The notes under the pieces: model-generated
The model's input: the letters and a program-made list of their open reading frames with translations, nothing else
Databases searched by the model: none
What the model was told of the DNA's origin: nothing
In this document: one piece after another, positions 1 through 5,381 of the stretch
Layout of the letters: every line of letters starts with the position of its first letter
Position numbering within the stretch: position 1 is the stretch's first letter
Program-made: the position numbers and the translations under genes
Source: a bacterium
GTDB lineage: Bacteria > Patescibacteriota > JAUYIX01
Assembly (NCBI GenBank): GCA_030688115.1
Contig: JAUYIX010000067.1
Span: 1-6,347 of the forward strand
Direction: 5' to 3'
DNA: 6,347 nt

Positions 1-944
1 CGATGCAAGCCCGTATAGTAGGCGTGGTCGCGCGTGTAGCTGCCCGGTTGGTCTACCCGTGGTAGCCCACGTTTAACCTTAAAGGCCGTCGCAAAGGCAT
101 AAAACTTATCCAGTCCAAGCGCAAGCAGACGCTCATAGACATCCCTAAAGGAGCCCCGCAGAGCCCAGTCGATCGCTTGGGCGCGCATCGCCCAATGAAA
201 CATCGGCCGCTTAGCGTCCTTGGCGTGTTGTTGGGTGACGTTATACGCGGCGAGCCCTTCTTGGGTAAGCAGCCAGCCGGCTAGTCCATTTGCAAACAAG
301 TACGTGGGCTGGATCATGGCGTTTTCATCACAGAGCACATGCGTGTCGACCTCATGGGTTACGATCATTTCTTTTGATTCAAGCGTATCGGTAATACCGC
401 GCTGGACTTGCAACTGTTTAGTAAACGAGTCGACCGCAATTCCTTGGGCCGGCTCATGTGATTGGATTGCGTCCCAGGAGTCCAAGCCGTAGTGCAACAA
501 GCGTTGGCGAAGCACGGTAATAATTTGTTCTGCCGGAATTTTAAGCGAGCGGATCATGGCCTGATCATCCTTACTCGCATCTATTGTTTGCTGTGCCAGA
601 GCTAAAATATCTCGCCGTGGCGTGCCAAATATTTTTTGCGAGGCGAGTGTGGCCTCCTGTACGCTCGTAGCGACGATGAACTCAGAAAAGTGGATCGTCT
701 CATTGAGTTTGTCTCGTAGCAAAGTACCAAAGGTCGTATCCGGAATATCGATCTTTGCAGCGCGGTCTTTGAGCTTCATGGAGTTGTGCTCGACGCGCAA
801 GTAGACAAACTCGGGGTTCTCCTTGCCCTCAAAAAAAGCCGAGCGCTCCGCCTCATAATTGCTTGCGGTAAGCGTTGCATTGGCCCTGAGAGAGAGTTGG
901 TAGATGGCTCGATCGGCCTCGAGCTCTGCTGGTGTTAGTTGCAT
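1..944 (-). CDS. DUF1704 / QEGLA-motif (MATCAP-like) zinc metallopeptidase, 3' end missing
   Basis: The frame is open from ATG at 944 to the left edge, giving 314 residues with the C-terminus cut off. A TGA lies in frame just upstream (969-971) with no other start between, so the ATG is secure. The key motif is HEVDTH at residues 197-202, an HEXXXH zinc site. It is followed about 30 residues later by LLTQEGLAAY (225-234), whose Glu229 is the likely third zinc ligand. A family-like C-terminal stretch (GSYTRDHAYYTGL, 301-313) is also present. These features match DUF1704 (Pfam MATCAP family, the bacterial 'QEGLA motif' proteins). The human members are carboxypeptidases that remove C-terminal residues from tubulin. 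The bacterial substrate is unknown to me. No signal peptide or membrane segment is visible, so it is probably cytosolic. It has no visible Shine-Dalgarno sequence; a weak -10-like TAGCCT lies 10 nt before the ATG. It is divergent from nusG. Family assignment is confident; the peptidase activity is inferred. Confidence 0.85.
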   Translation of the reverse strand, partial: MQLTPAELEADRAIYQLSLRANATLTASNYEAERSAFFEGKENPEFVYLRVEHNSMKLKDRAAKIDIPDTTFGTLLRDKLNETIHFSEFIVATSVQEATLASQKIFGTPRRDILALAQQTIDASKDDQAMIRSLKIPAEQIITVLRQRLLHYGLDSWDAIQSHEPAQGIAVDSFTKQLQVQRGITDTLESKEMIVTHEVDTHVLCDENAMIQPTYLFANGLAGWLLTQEGLAAYNVTQQHAKDAKRPMFHWAMRAQAIDWALRGSFRDVYERLLALGLDKFYAFATAFKVKRGLPRVDQPGSYTRDHAYYTGLH

Positions 945-977
945 CGTAGGGGATAGGCTAACAAAAAATCAGCTCTC

Positions 978-988
978 TTGCATAGCAA
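978..988. repeat. Short inverted repeat overlapping the nusG -35 element
   Basis: TTGC-ATA-GCAA is a perfect 4-bp-arm palindrome with a 3-bp centre. It sits on the -35 hexamer of the predicted nusG promoter and about 35 bp upstream of the divergent DUF1704 start. It could be half of an operator, but it is short enough to arise by chance. Confidence 0.3.
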
Positions 989-1006
989 ATCGGATTGTGC
1001 TAGAGT
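978..1006 (+). promoter_or_regulatory. Predicted sigma70-type extended -10 promoter for nusG-rplK-rplA
   Basis: A -35-like TTGCAT (978-983) and a -10-like TAGAGT (1001-1006) are separated by exactly 17 bp. A TG dinucleotide at 998-999 gives the extended -10 form TGnTAnAnT. Transcription would begin near 1012-1014, leaving a leader of about 100 nt before nusG. The -35 is a weak match, which the extended -10 could offset. This is read from sequence only. Confidence 0.5.
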
Positions 1007-1035
1007 CCTGGTGTGTCCCCGCCAGGGGTCTTTTT

Positions 1036-1054
1036 AAAACCATTCAAAACCATT
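1036..1054 (+). repeat. Tandem direct repeat AAAACCATT x2 in the nusG leader
   Basis: Two identical 9-mers, AAAACCATT at 1036-1044 and 1046-1054, lie at a 10-nt period in the predicted untranslated leader of nusG. They follow a short CCCC/GGGG hairpin (1017-1028) and a TCTTTTT run (1029-1035). They may be a slippage duplication or a binding site at one helical turn; nothing in the sequence decides between these. Confidence 0.5.
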
Positions 1055-1070
1055 GATTTTAGTCACGGAT

Positions 1071-1111
1071 GAACCTCCCAAAGGAGTTGTTCGACCGGAT
1101 ACACAAGCACT
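1071..1111 (+). promoter_or_regulatory. nusG translation-initiation region with a distant Shine-Dalgarno-like AAAGGAG
   Basis: A strong AAAGGAG (1080-1086) lies 25 nt before the nusG ATG, well beyond normal spacing, and no start codon lies at the proper distance from it. CTCC (1075-1078) can pair with its GGAG across a CAAA tetraloop, which would mask it. Alternatively TTGT (1087-1090) can pair with ACAA (1103-1106), looping out the spacer and leaving only 5 nt between the purine tract and the ATG. Both helices are short, so any role in control of nusG is inference. Confidence 0.35.
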
Positions 1112-1657
1112 ATGGCACGACAATTAGGCAAAAAAGAGCGCAGTTGGTACGTCCTACACACCTATAGCGGATACGAGGAGAACGTCTCACGCAACCTCAA
1201 ACAACGCATTGAGTCGCTGGACATGCAAGACAAGATTTTTAACGTGCTCGTCCCTAAAGAAAAAAAGATCAAGATTAAGAGCGGTAAGCGCGTCACCGTC
1301 GAGGAGAAAATATTCCCCGGGTATGTTTTTGTTGAGATGATCGTCACGGACGACTCCTGGTATGTTGTGCGCAATACTCCTTCGGTTACGGGTTTTGTCG
1401 GTAGCGGGACCATCCCAACGCCGGTCGATCACGAGACGGTAGAAAAACTGCAAAAGCGTATGGGTGTTGCCGAGCCCAAGTACAAAATTGACGTCAAGCC
1501 GGGCGATGCGGTCAAGATTACGGATGGACCCTTTAAGGACTTTGATGGCAAGGTCAGCAACGTCAACGAGGAGAAGGGCCAGGTCAAGGTTTTGGTCAAT
1601 ATGTTTGGCCGTGAAACTCCCGTCGAACTGGACTTTTTGCAGATTAGAAAGATTTAG
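1112..1657 (+). CDS. nusG: Transcription termination/antitermination factor NusG
   Basis: NusG binds the clamp of RNA polymerase. It suppresses pausing, works with Rho or antitermination complexes, and can link polymerase to ribosomal protein S10. The 181-residue product is of normal length. The N-terminal NGN domain (about residues 10-118) shows SWYVLHTYSGYE (11-22), the family's FPGYVFVEM motif (68-76) and VRNTPSVTGFVG (86-97). The C-terminal KOW domain (about 128-162) contains KPGDAVKITDGPF and a V-x-V-x-V-x-x-F/G strand pattern. ATG at 1112 is the only usable start: no ATG, GTG or TTG lies in frame between the upstream purine tract and this codon. It is first in the cluster with rplK, 23 nt ahead of it. 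In many bacteria secE lies just upstream, but here no such gene fits in the 167-bp gap. Identification is very secure. Confidence 0.97.
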   Translation: MARQLGKKERSWYVLHTYSGYEENVSRNLKQRIESLDMQDKIFNVLVPKEKKIKIKSGKRVTVEEKIFPGYVFVEMIVTDDSWYVVRNTPSVTGFVGSGTIPTPVDHETVEKLQKRMGVAEPKYKIDVKPGDAVKITDGPFKDFDGKVSNVNEEKGQVKVLVNMFGRETPVELDFLQIRKI

Positions 1658-1680
1658 CGTAGTCTCTAGCTCTCACATCT

Positions 1681-2100
1681 ATGGCCAAAAAAATCAAAGC
1701 TCAAGTCAAATTACAACTGCAAGCCGGTAAAGCGACACCTGCTCCTCCTGTTGCAACCGCATTGGGGCCGCATGGTATCAACTTGCCACAGTTTACTAAG
1801 GACTTTAACGATCAAACGCGCGGTCAAAACAGCATCATTCCGGTAATTGTCACCGTTTTTGAGGATCGGTCGTTTAGTTTTATTCTCAAAACTCCTCCGG
1901 CGGCGGAGCTTCTCAAAAAAGCCGCTAAGATTGAGAAGGGATCGGGCGAGCCCAACAAAACCAAAGTCGGAACGGTCAGCAAGGCCGATATAAATAAGAT
2001 TGCAGAGACAAAGATGGCCGATCTTAATGCGCACGATGTTGAGCAAGCCGCTAAAATTATCGAGGGCACGGCCCGTAGCATGGGATTAAACGTCAAATAA
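1681..2100 (+). CDS. rplK: 50S ribosomal protein L11 (uL11)
   Basis: L11 binds the GTPase-associated region of 23S rRNA (helices 43-44) at the base of the L7/L12 stalk and helps factor-dependent GTP hydrolysis. The product has 139 residues, close to the usual 140-142. The N-terminal domain (1-70) begins MAKKIKAQVKLQLQAG and carries the proline-rich loop PAPPVATALGPHGIN (20-34). The C-terminal rRNA-binding domain (about 72-139) has TPPAAELLKKAAKI and ends EGTARSMGLNVK. The loop normally reads PPVGPALG; here Gly25 and Pro26 (E. coli numbering, aligned without gaps) are Ala and Thr. The start has no Shine-Dalgarno sequence in the 23-nt gap after nusG. It is followed after 1 nt by rplA, implying co-translation. 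Identification is very secure. Confidence 0.97.
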   Translation: MAKKIKAQVKLQLQAGKATPAPPVATALGPHGINLPQFTKDFNDQTRGQNSIIPVIVTVFEDRSFSFILKTPPAAELLKKAAKIEKGSGEPNKTKVGTVSKADINKIAETKMADLNAHDVEQAAKIIEGTARSMGLNVK

Positions 2101-2101
2101 T

Positions 2102-2779
2102 ATGAGTCACGGCAAACGGTATACAGCATTGGCGCAGGCAGCACCCAAAGAGATGGTGAGCGTTGCCGAGGCACTTACGTTTATTAAGGAGCAATCAAAC
2201 GAGAAGTTTGACGCTACGGTAGAACTGCACGTCCGACTGGGCATCGATCCCAAACAGTCGGATCAGTCAGTGCGTGGCTCGGTCGCCTTACCGGCCGGGA
2301 CGGGCAAAACTCTCAGAGTTGCCGCGGTCGTGTCGGGTAACAAAGAAAAAGAGGCCAAAGAGGCCGGTGCCGACCTTGTCGGCGGTGACGACATAATCGA
2401 GCAAATCAAACAGAACAAAATGGACTTTGATGTGCTCATTGCAACTCCTGACATGATGCCACTGCTTGGAAAAGTCGCTAAAGTCCTTGGTCCGCGCGGT
2501 CTTATGCCCAACCCAAAAACTGAGACGGTCGGCCCGGATATTGGCCGTATGGTAAAGGCCATCAAAGCCGGTAAGGCTAACTACAAAAATGATATCTACG
2601 GAATTGTACACATGCCGGTTGGTAAAAAGTCATTTAGCCTTGAGGATCTGACAAAAAACGTGGAGTCCGCGCTCGAGTCGATCCGTGCCGCTAAGCCGGA
2701 GTCCCTTAAGGGCAGCTACATAAAGTCAGCCAGCTTGAGCTCTACGATGGGCCCGGGTCTACAGATCTCCCTTAAGTAG
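2102..2779 (+). CDS. rplA: 50S ribosomal protein L1 (uL1)
   Basis: L1 forms the mobile stalk of the large subunit near the E site and helps release deacylated tRNA. In many bacteria it also represses its own rplK-rplA messenger. The product has 225 residues, near the usual 225-235. The L1 signature is clear: LIATPDMMPLLGKVAKVLG (112-130) followed by PRGLMPNPKT (131-140). The C-terminal half has GIVHMPVGKKSF, and the protein ends with SASLSSTMGPGLQISLK, typical of the family. After PNPKT the usual Gly is Glu (PNPKTETV), a small departure. ATG is separated from the rplK stop by a single base, with no Shine-Dalgarno sequence, suggesting translational coupling. Some CPR groups lack L1, so its presence limits the lineage. 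rplJ and rplL do not follow; gatB does. Confidence 0.97.
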   Translation: MSHGKRYTALAQAAPKEMVSVAEALTFIKEQSNEKFDATVELHVRLGIDPKQSDQSVRGSVALPAGTGKTLRVAAVVSGNKEKEAKEAGADLVGGDDIIEQIKQNKMDFDVLIATPDMMPLLGKVAKVLGPRGLMPNPKTETVGPDIGRMVKAIKAGKANYKNDIYGIVHMPVGKKSFSLEDLTKNVESALESIRAAKPESLKGSYIKSASLSSTMGPGLQISLK

Positions 2780-2797
2780 CCTCTCTCAATGTCACCT

Positions 2798-2823
2798 GCA
2801 CGCCCAAGAGCGGGGGCTGCTTT
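2798..2823 (+). terminator. Weak candidate terminator hairpin after rplA
   Basis: GCA (2798-2800) pairs with TGC (2818-2820), and GCCC (2802-2805) with GGGC (2814-2817), with one bulged C and an 8-nt loop. Only three T follow (2821-2823), so this would be a poor intrinsic terminator. It is placed sensibly 18 nt after the rplA stop and ahead of the predicted gatB promoter. The rest of the 2780-2908 spacer shows nothing else I can support. Confidence 0.25.
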
Positions 2824-2872
2824 GCGCGCACCGTGGCCTTGTCTGGATTTACCTCTGCACTTGGCAGAACCC

Positions 2873-2908
2873 TGGAAACTCCCGCGTTTGTGAGTACAAT
2901 AAGGACAC
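2873..2908 (+). promoter_or_regulatory. Predicted gatB promoter, possibly giving a leaderless transcript; overlapping AAGGA
   Basis: TGGAAA (2873-2878) and TACAAT (2895-2900) match -35 and -10 hexamers at 4/6 and 5/6 with a 16-bp spacer. The -10 ends only 8 nt before the gatB ATG, so transcription would begin at or within about 2 nt of the start codon. An AAGGA (2901-2905) lies 3 nt from the ATG. It could serve as a tight Shine-Dalgarno on read-through mRNA from rplA, but would be absent from a transcript made at this promoter. Confidence 0.45.
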
Positions 2909-4393
2909 ATGCAGACGCTTATCGGTCTAGAAATCCACGCTCAGCTGGCCACCAAAACCAAGATGTTTTGTGGCTGTCCGACGGTCTCGGATGATCAAGA
3001 GCCCAATACGTCGGTCTGCCCGGTCTGTTTAGGGTTACCCGGGAGCCTGCCGGTGCCTAACCAAGCGGCCGTGCAGATGGCCATGCGGGTAGGATTAGCG
3101 ATCGGGGGTACGGTGCCCGCGTTTTCTAAGTTTGATCGCAAAAACTATTTTTATCCCGACTTACCTAAGGGGTACCAGATCAGTCAGTACGACAAGCCCG
3201 TCGTTGAGGGCGGTAGCGTGTTGATCGCGGCGGCGGGCCAGCCGCCCAAAAAAGTTCGTATGATCAGGGTTCATCTTGAGGAGGATGCTGCTAAGTCCAC
3301 GCATCTCGATCAGTCTGATTTTACCTTGGTTGATTTTAACCGCGGCGGCACCCCGCTGATCGAGTCAGTCACCGAGCCGGATATGCAAACACCACAGGAG
3401 GCCAAGGCTTTTGTGGCGGCCTACCGCTCAATCTTGCGCTACCTAAAAGTCTCCAGTGCCGATATGGAAAAAGGTCAGCTGCGAGTTGATGCAAACATAA
3501 ATGTGCTCGCCGAGGATGGACGTAAGACTCCGATTACCGAGATTAAAAACATGAACTCACTCAGGGCGATTGAACGGGCTTTGAGTTATGAGATCAAGCG
3601 ACACACCACAGCGCTGGAGGAGGGCAGCGAGAGCACGTTGATCAAAGAGACCAGAGGCTGGGATGAGGGCAGGGGCGAGACCAGGTCACAGCGCTCTAAA
3701 GAGATCGCGGCTGACTATAGATATTTTCCGGAGCCGGATATTCCGCCGCTTGAGCCAAGTCGCGCTACGATTAACGAGCTGGCCCGTACTATCCCGGAGT
3801 TACCTGACAAGCGTTTGCAGCGGTTTATGGACGAGTATGAGTTGGCGCCAAAGATTGCCGGCCAGTTGGTGGCGGACGTTGCGGTCGCCGAGTATTTTGA
3901 AAATGTAGTTAGCGAGTTGGATGGGTGGGCGCAGGCCAATAACAAAAAGCTGACCAAGGCCGAGCGCATTAAACTGATCGCGAGTGCGGTTAACTGGATC
4001 CTGGTAGAACTCACCAAACATCTCAACAAGGCGGAACTGCGTATGCAGGAGGTACGGATCACTCCCGAGAATTTTGCCGAGTTTGTTACGATCGTACAGG
4101 CCGGCGTGCTTAACTCGAGCGCAGCGCAAGTGGTTTTAGCCGATATGTTTATTAACGGCAGCGATCCATCCACGGTCATCAAGGATCAAAACCTGGCGCA
4201 AGTCTCAGATACCGCCGTACTGGATGAGGCGATCGCTGCCGTTATCAAGGCCAATCCACAGCCGGTAGAGGACGTTAAGGCCGGTAAAACTCAAGCACTC
4301 CAGTTTTTGGTTGGTATGGTCATGCGACAAACCAAGGGCAAGGCCAACCCGGGCCTGGTGCTCGAGATGCTGCAAAAAAAGCTTAAGTCGTAG
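2909..4393 (+). CDS. gatB: Aspartyl/glutamyl-tRNA(Asn/Gln) amidotransferase subunit B
   Basis: GatB is the tRNA-binding and kinase subunit of GatCAB, which turns Glu-tRNA(Gln) and/or Asp-tRNA(Asn) into Gln- and Asn-tRNA using ammonia from GatA. The 494-residue product is full length. The N-terminal cradle domain (about 1-290) shows GLEIHAQL (6-13) and a four-cysteine zinc site (C21, C23, C37, C40; CGC and CPVC). It also has KFDRKNYFYPDLPKGYQISQ (74-93), HLEEDAAKSTH (122-132), DFNRGGTPLIES (142-153), EIKNMNS (211-217) and DYRYFPEPDIPPL (269-281). The rest is the helical and YqeY-like tail that recognises the tRNA. ATG fits the family start just before GLEIH. gatA and gatC are not in the window. 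Its last 11 bp overlap the end of miaA on the other strand. Identification is very secure. Confidence 0.97.
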   Translation: MQTLIGLEIHAQLATKTKMFCGCPTVSDDQEPNTSVCPVCLGLPGSLPVPNQAAVQMAMRVGLAIGGTVPAFSKFDRKNYFYPDLPKGYQISQYDKPVVEGGSVLIAAAGQPPKKVRMIRVHLEEDAAKSTHLDQSDFTLVDFNRGGTPLIESVTEPDMQTPQEAKAFVAAYRSILRYLKVSSADMEKGQLRVDANINVLAEDGRKTPITEIKNMNSLRAIERALSYEIKRHTTALEEGSESTLIKETRGWDEGRGETRSQRSKEIAADYRYFPEPDIPPLEPSRATINELARTIPELPDKRLQRFMDEYELAPKIAGQLVADVAVAEYFENVVSELDGWAQANNKKLTKAERIKLIASAVNWILVELTKHLNKAELRMQEVRITPENFAEFVTIVQAGVLNSSAAQVVLADMFINGSDPSTVIKDQNLAQVSDTAVLDEAIAAVIKANPQPVEDVKAGKTQALQFLVGMVMRQTKGKANPGLVLEMLQKKLKS

Positions 4394-5381
4394 AGCCGGA
4401 TTGCGTAACTATCCCGGATTGCAGCTTTGACACCAGCTTAGCGGCCTGCCGGCTGTCAGTCGCTTTAATCCAATGGGTATCAGGGCTCTTTTTGAACCAT
4501 GTCAACTGTCGTTTAGCATGCCGACGCGTATTGATCGCGATGCGTTTTTTTGTGTCAGCCAGAGAGCGTTTGCCCTCGAGGTACTCAACAACCTCGCGGT
4601 AGCCATGTGCGTAAAATCCGGGTGTGCTTGGTTTATATCGCCGCAAGAGTTTTTTTACCTCGGACGTCCAGCCCGCGCAAAACATACGATCGATGCGTCG
4701 CGCATTTTGCAGATCAAGCTTTTTTTGCGGGACATCCAGGCCGATACTGAGCATGTTCCAGGCCGGAGGTGATCCGGTGCGTTGATCATAAAAGGATTTC
4801 CCGGTCGTCCTAACAACCTCGAGCGCGCGGATCAAGCGTCGTCGATTGCGCATGTCAATGGAGCGGGCGGTCGTGGGGTCTTTTTTGCGAAGTTCTGCCG
4901 CGAGTTGTTTGAGAGTCGCGCGCTCGAGTCGTCTGCGTAATCCCGGGTCGGCCTTAGTTTGCGCAAAATCCCAGCCTTTACGTACCGCATCAACATACAG
5001 ATAGGTGCCGCCTACTAAAAAGATCGGCTGATCGGGATGTGCATGGTACAGTTTTTTAACCAACGCGTAAACGGTTTTTTGAAAACGGCCGGCGGAGTAA
5101 CGCTGGTTGGGTGAGATGATGTCTATCATATAGTGCTTAGCTCGGCGTTGTTCTGCCTTGGTAGGCTTAGCCGTACCGATGTCCATGTCGCGGTAGAGCT
5201 GTCTGGAGTCAGCAGAAATAACAGCCCCGCCAAAGCGACGGATAAGGGCGATAGCCAGGGCGGTCTTGCCACTGCCGGTTGGGCCGACGATCGCGATTAC
5301 GTTGGGCTTACAGCGAGTGCTACGCGCTGATGTAGCGCTACGTGGCGAGCTCTTTTTTGAGCGTGCTGATAAAGTCTTCAC
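4383..5381 (-). CDS. miaA: tRNA dimethylallyltransferase (A37 prenyltransferase)
   Basis: MiaA transfers the dimethylallyl group to N6 of A37 in tRNAs reading UNN codons. Counting from the chosen start (332 residues), the P-loop is GPTGSGKT at 33-40 and the catalytic-region motif ISADSRQLYRDMDIGTAKPT follows at 55-74, with Asp58 the likely general base. FLVGGTYLYVDAV, RNRRRLIRALEV, GYREVVEYLEGK and the C-terminal NTRRHAKRQLTWFKK are all family hallmarks. The start is uncertain: after the thrS stop no ATG, GTG or TTG exists in frame before the P-loop strand. The nearest start is GTG at 5381, overlapping thrS by 44 bp; a farther GTG at 5453 would overlap by 116 bp. The GTG5381 form has a Ser/Arg/Lys-rich N-terminal tail of about 24 residues. 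It follows thrS on the same strand and is probably co-transcribed and coupled. Confidence 0.93.
   Translation of the reverse strand: MKTLSARSKKSSPRSATSARSTRCKPNVIAIVGPTGSGKTALAIALIRRFGGAVISADSRQLYRDMDIGTAKPTKAEQRRAKHYMIDIISPNQRYSAGRFQKTVYALVKKLYHAHPDQPIFLVGGTYLYVDAVRKGWDFAQTKADPGLRRRLERATLKQLAAELRKKDPTTARSIDMRNRRRLIRALEVVRTTGKSFYDQRTGSPPAWNMLSIGLDVPQKKLDLQNARRIDRMFCAGWTSEVKKLLRRYKPSTPGFYAHGYREVVEYLEGKRSLADTKKRIAINTRRHAKRQLTWFKKSPDTHWIKATDSRQAAKLVSKLQSGIVTQSGSTT

Noticed and set aside
220..804. Plus-strand open frames at 220-492 and 622-804
   Set aside because: They are antisense to the DUF1704 gene, whose minus frame carries conserved motifs throughout.
1017..1035. CCCC-GCCA-GGGG then TCTTTTT as a true intrinsic terminator
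   Set aside because: The stem is only 4 bp, the T-run is interrupted, and it lies within about 20 nt of the predicted transcript start with no upstream plus-strand gene to terminate.
1069..1167. 32-codon open frame beginning MNLPKELFDRIH, overlapping the nusG start out of frame
   Set aside because: Its own purine tract lies inside it rather than ahead of it, it resembles no known leader peptide, and it overlaps nusG by 56 bp. Most likely chance.
2716..2910. Minus-strand open frame across the rplA-gatB spacer (64 residues)
   Set aside because: It overlaps the rplA end, has no recognisable domain and no promoter or ribosome site; the spacer is better explained as promoter DNA.
4374..4380. A7 run near the end of gatB as a programmed frameshift site
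   Set aside because: The in-frame product already ends at the expected family length and the shifted frame gives no sensible extension.
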